Of a stretch of 64,000 nt of DNA, positions 1 to 11,841 are shown in pieces. Numbering within the stretch: the first letter of the stretch is position 1; each line of letters begins with the position of its first letter. The notes beneath the pieces were generated by a model. That model searched no databases. It was given only the letters and a program-made list of their open reading frames with translations, and was not told the DNA's origin. The stretch covers positions 186,001-250,000 of the forward strand of contig JAJIRX010000500.1 of NCBI GenBank assembly GCA_023853785.1, read 5' to 3'. The translations under genes and the position numbers were made by a program. The stretch comes from Psilocybe azurescens (Eukaryota; Basidiomycota; Agaricomycetes; Agaricales; Agrocybaceae).

Positions 1-112
1 ACTGTTGTGTATAACCAAGCAAATCTAATCTTCCAGTCTTCCAGAATCCAGGGTATCGTCTACAAAGCTTTTACACATGCTCTCTAATCAGTAGCTTCTT
101 TCCGTTCCTTTA

Positions 113-2989
113 TTATGACTCGCTATCGCTGGCGTTGCTATCACTCTCATCCTGTCCCCAGACAGCGAAAGCTCGATGCTCGGGCTGATCGGTTGAACGA
201 GAACGAGAGTGGCCTCGTCCACGGCCGTATACAAGAGAGCTCGCTGTAGGAGTTTTAACAGCTTCCAGGTCTAGTTCGCGATCCTTCGGTATCCTGCTCC
301 TGCTGCTCAACTGACGAGGTCCATGGAGGTCATCGCGAGTGCCCTGCTGGGCGACATGCGACACCAAGGAGTCGGGAGACGACGGCGCTGAGGATCGTGG
401 ACTCGATATGTCGAATCCAACGTGGCGTGACGACACGTCAGGAGGATGAGGTGCAGGGTTCGCATATCGACTAGGAGAGTCTACCCCAGAGTGGGAGGGA
501 GGCGGTCGAGAGCGCGACCGTGACTTGGATTTACGTTTAATCACTGGAGGATGGGGTCGAAGGGTCGCCGCTTTCTCCTGACCCAACACCTTTTCTGCAG
601 GTGTCAGGGCATTTGTAATGGAGATATTGGACTCCGCCTCCGGAGATGAATCGTCAATATCAAATTTATCTTCCTCCTCTTCATCTGTCACCTCATCTTC
701 TTCTTCGTCCGCCGGTAATTCTTCTACAACGCGCGGATCGGGAACCTTCGTGTCGGATATTGTACCAGACCGCTTACTTCGCCTCTTGTGTTGTTTAGGC
801 GGGCCCTCTTCCTCAACGACTACAAAGGACTTCTGGCGTTCACGCTCGTTCCACTTCAAGGTGCGTGAGATGGCATGGAACCAGTCTGTTGACTGCTTGT
901 CGGCGCAAACTGTCGGGAATGGATATCTCGATGCTGTGACTTTGATGTGGTCACCTTCTGAAAGGAATGTCATAGCCGTCAGCATCACAATAAATATATG
1001 GATGAGGATGCAACACCCACGTTTGAGCTCGACCCGTCCACGCCCGTCAAAAGAAGCCCATGCAGTACTCCTTGAATTAAAAGGGACACAAATTCTGAGT
1101 TCCATACTGTCAGGGAGGAGCATTGGTCTGAAAGATAATGTGTGAGGGCATATCGGCGTTATCAAGAGGGCAGGGATTTCAGGATGGACCAGAGAGCCTC
1201 CTGCAGATAGCTGTGGCCAGAATGGGTTAAAATACCATACTTGAGGACACGGTTAACTTACCGAATAAGCTGTTGAACCCGTAGGAGTCGAGACGGTTAA
1301 CCCATCTGCCTGCACCGTTGTCATATGATGTTCATCACCTATGTCGACTAATGAGCTTCATTCGATGAAAAGCAAAGAATGAGATAATACCAAATAGTTC
1401 TAGGAGGGAAACGTATGGACTTGGCCCTCGGTCAACGACAAGATCGTTCAAGACTTCGAAGGTTTCCACAGGTCGCGTGGTAAAACACATGATTTCTTTG
1501 TCTCTGGAATTATATTTTCCATCGCCCACGGAAAACCCGCCCTCAAGTGCTTCCCAACCGCCTTTCTCGAGATTTTTCATCATAATTTCGCCCGTTTCGC
1601 CTTTTTTGACCGCTTTTCTTCCTTTACCTTCTTCGTTTGCAACCGCTCGATATACGGTGCATGTGAAACGCATCCTGAGATTGACTCTTATTCCGTTGTC
1701 AATAGCGGAGTCCATCACTGCCTGATGGTCAGCGAAGTCGAAATTGGTTAGGAAGCCCAGTGACCCTAAGGCAAATGGAAGAACAGGCGGGACAACGCGC
1801 TGGAAAAGCCATGATGTAAACAAAACTGTTCCATCACCACCAAGCTGCAGGAAATATCAGTAATACTCAACGGGAAGAGTGACATAAAACCTCACTGTGA
1901 CAACGAAGTCAAATAGATGAGGACTATGGCTGCACATACTACTCGTCCAGTAGCGGAGCTGGCCTTCATCATAGTCTTCCTTATGAGTTGAAGTGGACGA
2001 AAGTGATGATACAGAATGGGTGCTAGAAGTCCGACGCCTCGGAAAAGGAACAAAGAGCTCCGGATGATCGCGTTGGATACCTTCAGCATCAAACCGCCTC
2101 GAGTTTCGAAGTTGGTTGTCCACATATCTAATGTGATGGTATGAGGAAGGTGATTGGGCAATCAATACAGTAAACATACACCACTAGTCCGCGCCTGGAC
2201 CCTCGTCTGTGTTTGAGCATGAGATAAAGAGCCAGCTCTCGAGTAAGTTTAATGAGTCGATTATCTCGGGCCTTCGTTACGATTAAAATGTTTTGAATAT
2301 TTGACTGAACGCGTGCACGGCCTTTGGGGGAATGAACTGAGTTTCTAAATAGTGGATACAGAAGGCAGAACCTACCCAGTTGTTTGCTCATTTCGCGTAC
2401 TCCTACAGCGGTCTCTGCCAATCTTTTTGTCAAACTGCCAACGAATTCGTCCTCATCACTGTCATGACTAGAACTAAACCCGGGAGTCTGCGGTGAGAAG
2501 GTTGAGGATTGCCCGGGACTGCCTAGGTGCTGTAGATTTCTGGCGACTCCTACATCAGCACTGTCCACAAAAGTTTGCTTATTTTTAAGCCAATCAGTCA
2601 AGTGAGCACCTTTATCGAGGTGCGAATGAACAAAAGCAAGGGGAGTTCATGGGTTTAGCGGAAGCCGTGTGCTGAGGATGTGTATTCTTTGGAGATGGTG
2701 GAACAACAGTGGGCTCCAGAGAAACCGTGGGTGGTAATGGGCTGCCGTTCAATTTCTTGGACAGATCGGGCGAGGTTGACCAGAGTTCTATGTCAGGATT
2801 CCAGTCTGACTGTTTGCGATCTATGTGGAGAGAGGATGGCCTGCTGCTTCTTCGCGACAGAGAAGGAGCAATGATAGATTTGCCGGGGAGAACGCCAAAG
2901 CCAGGTGTTGTTGGTGGGGTCGAGAAAGTCTCTGCATCAGGTGAGAGTAAGTGGTGAGCATCTATGAGAGACTGAGATGTCGACGACAT
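113..2989 (-). CDS. NAD(+) kinase (ATP-NAD kinase) with long disordered tails
   Basis: The enzyme phosphorylates NAD to NADP using ATP. Reading down the minus strand from the ATG at 2989, a Ser/Pro-rich N-terminal region is followed by the catalytic core. The hallmark LGGDGTVLFTSWLF spans an intron boundary near 1845-1815, followed by ALGSLGFLTNFDF. Further on come LNDLVVDRGPSPY and, after an intron ending near 1348, DGLTVSTPTGSTAYS, the second NAD-binding signature. Short introns separate the exons; one near 970-1030 joins ELKQ to GDHIKV. After the core lies an acidic, then Arg/Ser-rich C-terminal extension of roughly 240 residues (about 113-840) with no recognisable domain. The core motifs are unmistakable; which compartment it serves is not visible. 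The gene is divergent from the small gene at 3355. Confidence 0.9.
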
Positions 2990-3354
2990 CGTGGCTTGTG
3001 GTTGTGTATCTGGTTGCTTCTGTTTGAAGGTCTGTCAGCTCCAATTTAGTCCTCTTATTTAGTGCATCCATCTTACATTATGTACCATCTGTGCACGTCC
3101 GACTGCTGGCAGTCGTCTAGACGACTTTGAAGATAGTTTACTAAGATCTCTGATAAAGTGATAGATTCCGGGTAAGAACAGTTGCCCGTTGCAACAAAAC
3201 CCCGCACCAATGAACAACTTTGGTGGGGCTCTGTGACTGTTTCAGGAAGATGCTGACTACAAATCAGCCAATGGGAAGGATGACAGAATCTATGAATCCA
3301 TGGTGACTCTTTCTCTTCGTCAGAAAATTTTCTGATTCTCCTTCATAAACCATC
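2990..3354. other. Divergent intergenic region
   Basis: About 365 bases between two divergently transcribed genes, so presumably holding both promoters. I see no clear TATA element, RNA gene or repeat. Confidence 0.5.
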
Positions 3355-3660
3355 ATGTCAGCTAAACCCAAAGCCAATCCCAAACCTCTCCCATTGGCAG
3401 ATGTTTTAAGAGATCTTGCCGTACTTCGATCATCGGGTGTTGACATTCCCCAAATGTTCAATTTGAACCAGTCGGAAGCAAACAATAGTAACAGCAATGT
3501 AACACCCATACAGCAGTCGGTGACTGCATCTCATGAATTTGTTCGAGTCTCTCGTGCTGCTATCAAGCTCCACGATTCTGGAAAAGCTGAAGTTGAGGGG
3601 AACAGAATTGAGGAGGTTAGAAACAAGTACGAGGAATTGCTAGATGGCCTGAAAGGTTGA
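3355..3660 (+). CDS. Small conserved-looking hypothetical protein (101 aa)
   Basis: This single-exon frame runs from an ATG at 3355 to a TGA at 3658-3660. I do not recognise a named family. The N-terminus is Lys/Pro-rich. The middle has an Asn/Ser stretch (NNSNSN). The C-terminal third (FVRVSRAAIKLHDSGK onwards) is amphipathic and charged, probably helical or coiled coil, ending EELLDGLKG. There is no signal peptide or membrane segment. It is judged real because composition is protein-like throughout, it starts at a clean ATG, and it sits between two genes with enough room for its own promoter. An antisense frame covers part of it but looks less protein-like. Confidence 0.6.
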   Translation: MSAKPKANPKPLPLADVLRDLAVLRSSGVDIPQMFNLNQSEANNSNSNVTPIQQSVTASHEFVRVSRAAIKLHDSGKAEVEGNRIEEVRNKYEELLDGLKG

Positions 3661-3995
3661 TTGGTTCAGGTTTGTACTCTTGTTTACTGCGATGTCTTAC
3701 GGGTCTTGACGAGGGACAATATGATACAGCTGGTCCTAGACTCGTATGTAGTGTTATCATCGTCTATGGTTTGTCCTCATGAGGCTGAGCGTTATCATCT
3801 GAATTGGCATATACATATTCATATTAGACACGTGATGGATTCGATGATTTTTGTTGTGTAAGTACTCCTGTCTGAGTTCGGAACCAGAGTCTTTGTACTC
3901 GCGTGCATCCGAGTCGATCCTTCCTTCCTTCGTCGTAAGACGTCTAGGGCTCAGGAAGCCATCCCAAGTCAACCTCGACGATAGTTACGATCAAC
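3661..3995. other. Intergenic region before the ABC transporter
   Basis: About 335 bases. It is pyrimidine-rich towards the 3' end, as expected upstream of a fungal start. No RNA gene or repeat was seen. Confidence 0.4.
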
Positions 3996-6900
3996 ATGTT
4001 CTTGAATTTGGTGACCCCCTTGGTCCCAATCTTTGTTGCCCGCGTTCTTTCCCCTACTATAGTCTTCCTTTCCGCCTTTACTCTTTTTTCTGCTCATCTC
4101 CAGCCCCCCAATTCCCCCCTCTCCTATCACTCCAGTTGTTGTTGCTACTACTCTTCCTCGTCGTGCTCTCATATTGACCTTGTTGTCTCTTATCTCTCTC
4201 ACCTACTTCTTGGATGGTATCTCCTTTGTTGTGTTTGCCGTGCTAGACCATCATTGGCCCAGTCACTCTGGAATCCCAATTAACACCATTACTGGTGTGA
4301 TTGCTTTCTCTGGACTGGCCGCGCTTGGGACGTGGAAGGATGTCCATGGAGTGGATGTTTGGTCCTTGAAAAGAGTCAAGGTAGTGGTGGCTGGGTCACT
4401 TGCTCTCGACCTCAGCTTGGCCGTGCTACTCACCCTCCATTTGCGCCAACTGGAAACTGGTGAGTTGTTCAACTCTTGTTTAAGATGTTTACTGAAGATT
4501 TTTGTAGCTCCTGTACTAACAGTTCGTACTCTGGTACACGTTATCTTCCCTGCGCTCCGCGTTTTGCTTCTTGCTCCATTGTTAGCGGGCCTCGTGACGC
4601 CTCGCATAACATATAGCTCTGTTCAAACTTACGATGACGTTGAAACACCAGCCGTTGAACCCACTGTCTCCACCTTTTTACTTGCCCCTGATAGCGGTTC
4701 ACAACCCTCGACCGGACTGGCTGCCGTTACCGGCACTGGCGACAGTAGTAAATATGGCACATTTCGTAACAATCGTTCTACACTACAAGCTTCGGCGCCA
4801 ACAACCCGCGCCGCTACCCCTGCCCCTTCTACGGGGCCTGATACAAAGGTTAGAATCACCTATATAATGATAAACTGCCATTCACCTCAATCCAGCAGGA
4901 ACCCAAACCTGAGATATCGTTTGAGCCAAGTTGGTCAGAACTTTGGGGACGTATTCGTCGCTTGTCCCCTCACCTATGGCCGAAGAAGGATCGATCCCTC
5001 CAATTTGTTGCTGTATGCATAAGCACTCATCTTATACTTTGTTCAAATCTGAAATATATCGTTAGGTCGTGTGCATCATCATTCTCCTTCTGGGTCGCGT
5101 CATTAACTTGGCCATGCCCATCACCTTGTCAAAATTGATTGAGGTTCTTGAAGGCAGATCCAACCAATCTCCTTGGTTGTATTTACTTGGATATGTTGGC
5201 TTGCGCTTCCTTCAAGGAAGCGGAGGTTTGTCTGCCATTCGAGATGTGCGTATATCTCCTTCCATCATTCTACATATCACTATCTGACATCGGGCCTTGT
5301 CCTGTAGAGTCTATGGACGCCTGTTATGCAGTATTCGGATCGGGGTACATGAATTTCAATATTTCTCTTCAAGTGGTTTATAACCTTTTTAAACAGAAAT
5401 GTCGCAACTTTCATTTGACCACTTATTGAATCTCTCTTATGCTTGGCACACTCGTCGCAAGACTGGAGAGATATTGCGTGTCTTAGACCGTGGTGTTGCT
5501 ATCAACAGGACTTTGGAGGCAAGTTTATCTTTCGAGGCAGACTTGCTTGCCATTGGCATATTGACGATGTGTGAACATTATAGCTGGTTTTATTCAATAT
5601 TCTCCCTACATTTATCGACATCTTTGTGGCTTTGATCGCATTTGTTTACTTCTTCAAATGGACCTTGGCTCTGGTGATATTCATTGTAATGTTTACATAT
5701 GGTGTGTGGTATATATACTTCTTTACCACCCTTGTTTTTGACATCGTACAGTGGCTGTAAGTGTCATTCTCACCACATGGAGGACACGCCTGAGGCGCCA
5801 AATGAATGAGCGTGATGTTGTACGTTTCCATTCTATCCAAACCTTCTATAGAGACATTAACCATGGTGCCAGGCAACTCGTGGCATTCACACGGACTGTT
5901 TACTCAATTATGAGACGGTCAAATATTTCGGCGGTGAAGAACACGAAGGTCAGCGCTACAGTGAAGCTATTCAAGAATACCAGGCTTTGGAATATAGAGT
6001 TATTCGTAAGTTGAGCTTGACCTACCAAGTTCATTTCTTACTGAATGCTACCCACAGTATCTCTAAATTTGTTAAATCTTGTCCAAAATTTCATCATCGT
6101 GAGCCTGAACTTCCGACTCGTTGATAATGTAGCCAACTTTCGTTTATTTCTCTTAGACTTCCGGCCTTCTCATCGGTTCTTTCATGGTAGCATACGACAT
6201 AACTTCTGGAGATACTCCTGGAGCGAGTAAATTTGTCTTTTTCATTACATATCTTGCACAGGTGAGTTTTCATATCTACCGTTACAAGGAAAGTCTCACG
6301 AAAACCACCTCATGCTTCAGCTATATGGCCCTTTGAATCAGCTGGGCTATATCTATCGTTCAGTCAACCAATCCTTGGTCGATACTGAGAAACTTTTAGC
6401 CCTTCTAAATGAGCCAACCGAAGTCAACGATAAGGAAAATGCCCCTGAACTCGTGGTCTATAACGGAGAAATAGAATTTGGTAAATTTCAATTGCTTCAA
6501 ATATAGAATGACAGAATTCTAACTGGACTTTTTACAGATAATGTTCACTTTTCGTATGACGGACGTGCCTCTGCTCTCAACGGTGTATCTTTTAAAGTTC
6601 CGAAAGGGGGCTCTGTGGCCCTCGTTGGCGAATCAGGCGCGGGAAAATCTACGATTCTTCGCCTCTTATATCGATTTTACGACTTGGGAGAAGGTCAAGG
6701 AAGAATTCTCATTGATGGTCAAGATATCAGGTAAGTGCGGTATATGGGACTAGCCTTGAACGGACTACTGATCACCTCGTATGCAGAGACGTTACTCAGA
6801 AGAGCTTACGGCAGGCTATTGGAGTCGTTCCTCAAGATTCTGTTCTATTTAATTCAAGCATTCGTTACAATATTGGGTTTGTGGGCTTTGTTCATTTTAT

Positions 6901-8342
6901 AGGTCACATACTTAAAAATTCACAGTTATGGTAAATTTGATTCTTCGTTGGAGGAGATTGAAGCAGCGGCAAAGTCAGCTCAAATGCACGAGCGGATTAT
7001 GTCTTTCCCTGAAGGTACTGACATTATCATTCTTTGAGGCCGATCCATGTCTCAATCGATCCAGGTTACAATACCAAAGTTGGAGAACGCGGCGTAAGAT
7101 TAAGTGGCGGAGAAAAGCAACGAGTCGCCATTGCCAGAACCCTACTCAAGAACCCACCTATTCTTTTACTGGACGAAGCTACAAGGTAATCAAATGCCTT
7201 TTACTCTGTATATCTGGCGTTAACGTTTTTATATTACAAGCGCGTTGGACACCTCTACTGAAAAAGACATCCAGAAAGCACTGCAAAATCTTGTAAAGGG
7301 AAGATCGTCTTTATCAATTGCTCATAGGCTATCAGTAAGCAATCTTATGCCAAGATACATGTCGCAGAATACTTACTTTTTCCTCGAATAGACGATTGCG
7401 TCTGCCGATATGTATGTATATATTAATGCAATTCTTCTTTTTGCTAATATCTTCCACAGAATACTCGTTCTCAAGGATGGCCATGTCGCCGAGCAGGGCA
7501 ACTTCAAAGAACTTTTGGAACTTGACGGACTCTTTGCCTCTATGTGGGCAGATCAAATATCTTCCAATGATGATCCAGCTGTTTCCCTTATTGACAGCAC
7601 TGTCAAGAAGGAACTTTCGGGATATAATGTGGAGACTGCAGATCATTCAGAAGAAGCGCAAACACATGAAACTGTCGCTGAGGTCGTCGACGAAGCGATA
7701 CCCACAGATCTAGCAGCATTTACAGAAGAGCCAGAGAATTCTAGTCAAGTGAATTTAGCGCAAACCAAACCCGATATTCCTATCGATGACATTACGACTT
7801 CTGATGCCCAACCTTCACAGGATGAATCCAATGTTCAACCCGTGATTCATGACGAGCAGCAGGTCGCTCAACCTATCATCCCCACCGAGATTGCAAGCCC
7901 TGTGCCATCTGCTGCTATCGCGTTTCCCACCTCCGATTCGCGTACTGATATTCGAAGAGAAAAGACCCCTCCTCCCATCTCTTCTCCTACAGTATCCTTC
8001 CCTGCTGTGACCTTTGGCGCAAGCGTAAACTCTCCGCCTTCGCGAACCGGTACACCGGACCCAGAAAGTGAACCCAAGAGGAAAAGAATTTCTTCCCAAA
8101 ACTTCCAGCGTTTGGCAAGAAGGATTTCTCTTACCACTCGACGAGGCTCGTCGTCTTCTGGTATACCTGGTCTCAAGCGCGACCAATCTCCCAAGGTCTC
8201 GATCGACGAAAGCCGATCAGAAGGCAGTGGTGCCGGTCCTTCAAACGAGAGTCCTGCGGCGAGTGTCAAAGGTGACGATAAGAGCAAGCTCAAGAAGGAG
8301 AAGAAGGAGAAGAAGGAGAAGAATAAGAAGAATACCATTTAA
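3996..8342 (+). CDS. HMT1-like ABC half-transporter (ABC-B family)
   Basis: The protein has an N-terminal extra membrane domain, one transmembrane domain and one ATP-binding domain, the layout of vacuolar heavy-metal-tolerance (HMT1) and ABCB6-type half-transporters, which act as dimers. I place the start at the ATG at 3996; removing a 52-nt intron (4011-4062) joins it in frame to the hydrophobic run containing [17 protein letters not shown]. The membrane-domain signature [17 protein letters not shown] lies near 5440-5495. Walker A is [10 protein letters not shown] (6624-6653), the ABC signature LSGGEKQR (7100-7123) and Walker [10 protein letters not shown] (about 7160-7185), followed by the SIAHRLS switch region. 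About 15 short introns are inferred. A Ser/Thr/Pro-rich cytosolic tail of about 260 residues follows and ends in a Lys/Glu repeat. The transporter class is firm; the substrate (metal-thiol conjugate, peptide or other) is inference. Confidence 0.9.
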
Positions 8343-9087
8343 ATACCATTTAATAGTATTCTTCCCTTTCAGTCTCCCATTTACGACATGCACATTTATA
8401 CGCATTTTTCATGACTTTCTTCGTTTCCCCTTTTTCATTCACTCTTTTTTTCGGTTTTCCATACCTGGCTTTACGACAACATCTAGTACATGCTACATTT
8501 TTGATCACGACTTGCCGATGCATTTTCATGTCTCTTCCGTTTACACATTGAATAGATTTACTTCTCTAATTTAAAATGGAGAAACTTTTGGAAGCATCTG
8601 TCAAACTGTCACAGGTTCCATGCAGTATGTCTGACGGACAAAGCTGGCTCGGCTGAGACTCTGGACATGTGCCAGGCCCGGCTTCTGTAATAGGAACCTC
8701 ACAGGTGTTGGTTCGTGCTTGTTCGTGCGCATTGCGCCAGTAGCCGACCAGTATCTGATTTCATGATGGCAATCGATAGTTGAATATGTTCTCTCGAGCA
8801 AAGGGGAACCATATGAGTACGTTGTAGTGCATATCGTCACAGTGCCTTGTCGATGTCTGTGGAGGTGATCTGGCGGAAGGGTTCGTTCGACTCTTTAGGG
8901 TGGTTGAATGAGGTAACTGAGCGGAGTCCGAATTAAGGTATTGAGGGTATATAAGGGTTATTTTCATCAAATCGACTCTTCCTCTCCTTACCTTCCAACC
9001 ACCACTTTCCTTCGTTACGAGTTTTCGGTCTCGGTTTTCGTTTCAGGTCTCGTATATCAGGTTTCGCTATTGTAAGAGATCGCAGTG
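8343..9087. other. 3' region of ABC gene and promoter of RRM gene
   Basis: About 745 bases. The first part is T-rich and 3'-UTR-like. The last part is a CT-rich leader preceded by a TATA box. The short open frames here look like chance. Confidence 0.5.
8948..8955 (+). promoter_or_regulatory. TATA box of the glycine-rich RRM gene
   Basis: TATATAAG lies about 135 bases upstream of the ATG at 9088 and is followed by a pyrimidine-rich stretch typical of strongly expressed fungal promoters. Confidence 0.55.
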
Positions 9088-10016
9088 ATGTCTTCTAAAG
9101 TTTATGTTGGGTCAGTCTGTGTATTTGCCTCGGAGTTCCACCCAGCTTCTCCTCTCCTTGGGAGGAGCTCGACTAATAGTTATTTGATACTTCATGTAGC
9201 AATTTGAGTTGGAACACTACGGATGATACTCTCCGTCAAGTCAGTTTCATTGCTTGACATGCAATTTTTTCTGCGTTGCCGTGATGTGATCCCTTATCGC
9301 ATATGTTCCCAATTATAGGCATTTTCCGACTTTGGTCAGGTCCTAGATGTACGCAATCTTATCTTTTTTCCCTCATCTTCTCGACGTCTTGCGCGCTTGC
9401 TGTGTGAATGCTGCTTCGCGTAAGAATGAGTTGTTGACCGACTCTCGTTTAGTCCATCGTTATGCGCGACCGCGATACTGGTCGTTCCCGTGGATTCGGT
9501 TTCGTGACATATTCTTCTGCTCAAGAAGCTGATGCTGCCATTGGTGGATTAAATGAACAAGAGCTTGATGGTAGACGCATCAAAGTGAACTTGGCTAATG
9601 CCCGCGGTGGCGGTGGAGGCGGAGGTTTGCGGCTTCATTGTTTGAAAGTGTCCGTCTGTTAAATTGTTTCGTGCTTCATAGGATACTCTGGAGGTGGTGG
9701 AGGATACAGTGGAGGTGGTAAAGATTAACCCCTTGCGTTTGAAAGCTAATTTAACCTGACAAATAATTTGCTAGGTGGTGGATACGGAGGAGGAGGAGGC
9801 TACCAAGGTGGAGGTGGATCTGGTGGGTATGGCGGAGGATCTGGTGGGTACGGAGGTGGAAGCGGCGGATATGGCGGAAATGGAGGGGGAGGCTACAACC
9901 AGGGTGGTGGATACTCTGGTGGTGGTGGCGGCAGCGGCGGATACGGTGGCCAAGGTTTGTGCTGCTCGTTGTCACAATCACGTCGGTGTACTTACATTGC
10001 AGCAGGTGGTTACTGA
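9088..10016 (+). CDS. Glycine-rich RNA-binding protein (single RRM)
   Basis: A small (about 165 aa) RNA-binding protein of the plant GRP / animal CIRBP-RBM3 type, probably in RNA processing or stress adaptation. Very short exons build the [11 protein letters not shown], then [13 protein letters not shown], then [10 protein letters not shown], then an exon with the RNP1 motif [11 protein letters not shown]2 (VYVGNLSW) is split by the first intron. From about residue 82 the protein is almost pure Gly with Tyr, Ser and Gln ([12 protein letters not shown] repeats), and two further introns interrupt this tail in phase. The last exon is only a few codons and ends GGY-TGA at 10014-10016. A TATA box lies upstream. 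Confidence 0.9.
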
Positions 10017-10370
10017 TCGCCCTTGGGAAGTGGGTAGACACTATCCATTCCGCACCCTTTTTATATTCTGAATCTCCTTTGCCTTTTACCCTCTTGCCTT
10101 CGTATGAGCACCGACCAGTGTATTTACCATTGTAACAGTATGCACCATGTTCCAGTTGGCTTTTATTTGATGTGAATTTACAGCGCGAAACCAAAGGACT
10201 AAATAATAAACTACATAGTAATAAACTAAAATCTAAAACAAAAATCAGTGAAAAGATTATGATCAGAGTCATGTGATCGTGGGCTTATGTGTACAAATAA
10301 AGAGTAATAAGCGATTGAATAAAGGTGCCTGCGCACTGGTTCATCTTTTCCTCGTTCATCGTCAGTGCCA
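10017..10370. other. Intergenic region
   Basis: About 354 bases, A+T-rich in the middle. It holds the 3' UTR of the RRM gene and the upstream region of the HMG-box gene. No separate gene was seen. Confidence 0.4.
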
Positions 10371-11841
10371 ATGGCGGGTACCCCGTACCCCTTCCCCGTC
10401 TTCCACCGCCACTCCCTCCTGTCACGGATCCTAATATACAACCTCCACGTCCACCCAATTCATGGATTCTCTACCGTGCTTGGAAACTGAAGCAACTTCC
10501 GCCTCCAGGCCCTGGAGAAGGTCGTCGTAACCAGTCGGACGTTTCAACCATGCTTTCAACCCTTTGGAGAAACGAGTCGACAGAAATAAGGGAATACTTT
10601 GAGCGCTTGGCCGACGAAGCTAAGGCTGAACACAAATTACGATATCCCAACTATCGCTACCAACCCAAAAAGAAGGAAGATGGCAAGGCCCCGCGGCCAC
10701 CAAAGGCTAAAAAGGCGCCAAAGGCCATTCGTGGAACTAGTGGCGAATTGGAGGCGGGCACATCACTTGCAGAACAGCGCGCAGGCCATCCGTATGCTTC
10801 ATCGTCCAGGCCTAGCAGAGAAACGGCCGTACGCGTTCCTCCCAGCCCTCCGATGTCGGCTGCTTCGTCCCCAAGCATTGAACCATCCACTCCCCCACTT
10901 CCGTATTTGAGTGCCCAGAATTAGAGTTGCAGCAGCCGCCCAGCAACGTTGTTGCGGATGTTTCTCCGTCACCTGCGCCTCTAGATTCGACCCTTCTCCA
11001 AACTCCCGTTCCCGATTCATTCGACTATGCTTCAAATTCTTCACCAGATATACCCGACTCTCAAAATTCTGTTGATACCCCTGGATGGAATTTCTCTGAA
11101 CCACAGATACCATTTCACCTCATGGATTCTCTTTATCAGGGTGATCCCTGGACTCCGGACCAATATTGCGACGCGAATATCAATAATCAACAGACAGTAT
11201 GTGTATATTTCTTGTCTGATATCTTTACTCGCCTTTCTCATTTCTCTTCTTACAAGGCGTTACCATTTGATATCCCAGCGGGACTAAACAACTTGGGTAC
11301 GGGAGATATTCTCCCGTGTGGCCATCCCGAAGTGGGCCCACACCAAGCACAATGTTTCTTGCCGCAAGCTAGCAGAACACTGGACCTTGATGATCTTCAA
11401 CTCGAGAGCCAGAGAGAGTTTGATATCGCCCTTGGGGATGTTTTTGGAGTCGTGAATCCTTTTGGGGATACTCACGGGAATCTTTTCTCCACCCCCAACT
11501 CAGCATACGACATTCCTCTGTATCCTCAGGATGCGTCGTCGTTGCCATTCAACCTCGAACAGGAATATCCTAGTGACACCAATCACAATCAAGAAATGAA
11601 TAACTTTTTTTTCCCGCCCGCCGACCCTGCCGCTGTCTATTATTTCGATAACGCTTTCGCGGAAGTCGCGGAAGTGACTGAACCCTTCGTACAAGCCGCC
11701 GTTGACACCTCTTCTTACATCCCTCCCTCGGGCGCTGCACACTCGTCTACCCGTAGGGTTGGTGGCAATTGGAGCGGCTATGCCAGAGATATGGACATGG
11801 ACCTACGCCCTGCCTCCCAATTTGAAGTTCAAGCCAGTTAA
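10371..11841 (+). CDS. HMG-box (MATA_HMG type) transcription factor, frame broken at two C-runs
   Basis: A DNA-binding HMG box of the fungal mating/sexual-development class is visible at about 10445-10670: RPPNSWILYRAWK, then VSTMLSTLWRNES, then a basic end (RYPNYRYQPKKK). Downstream is a Pro/Ser-rich region and a long acidic, Asp/Gln/Ser-rich C-terminus suited to activation. An intron of about 60 nt lies within 11199-11258. The ATG at 10371 is out of frame with the box unless the C-run at 10381-10384 is one base longer; the box frame then stops at 10922 unless the C-run at 10892-10896 is also one longer. With both corrections the protein reads through from MAGTPVPLP to the TAA at 11839. An alternative for the second break is an intron 10829-10932. 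Targets cannot be told from sequence. Confidence 0.75.

Noticed and set aside
618..1145. Plus-strand Ser-rich frame of 175 codons
   Set aside because: It is antisense to the acidic and Arg/Ser-rich tail of NAD kinase, whose complement naturally gives poly-Ser.
7815..8338. Two overlapping minus-strand frames
   Set aside because: Antisense shadows of the ABC transporter tail; the poly-Phe/Ser content mirrors its Lys/Glu repeats.
9751..10272. Minus-strand frame of 173 codons
   Set aside because: Antisense of the Gly-rich RRM tail and its 3' UTR; His/Leu-rich composition is an artefact of GGN codons.
10829..10932. Intron explaining the frame change in the HMG-box gene
   Set aside because: Possible (GTACGC donor, GCAG acceptor, correct phase), but the sequence across 10897-10932 reads as good protein once one C is added, and other genes show the same kind of break; kept only as an alternative.
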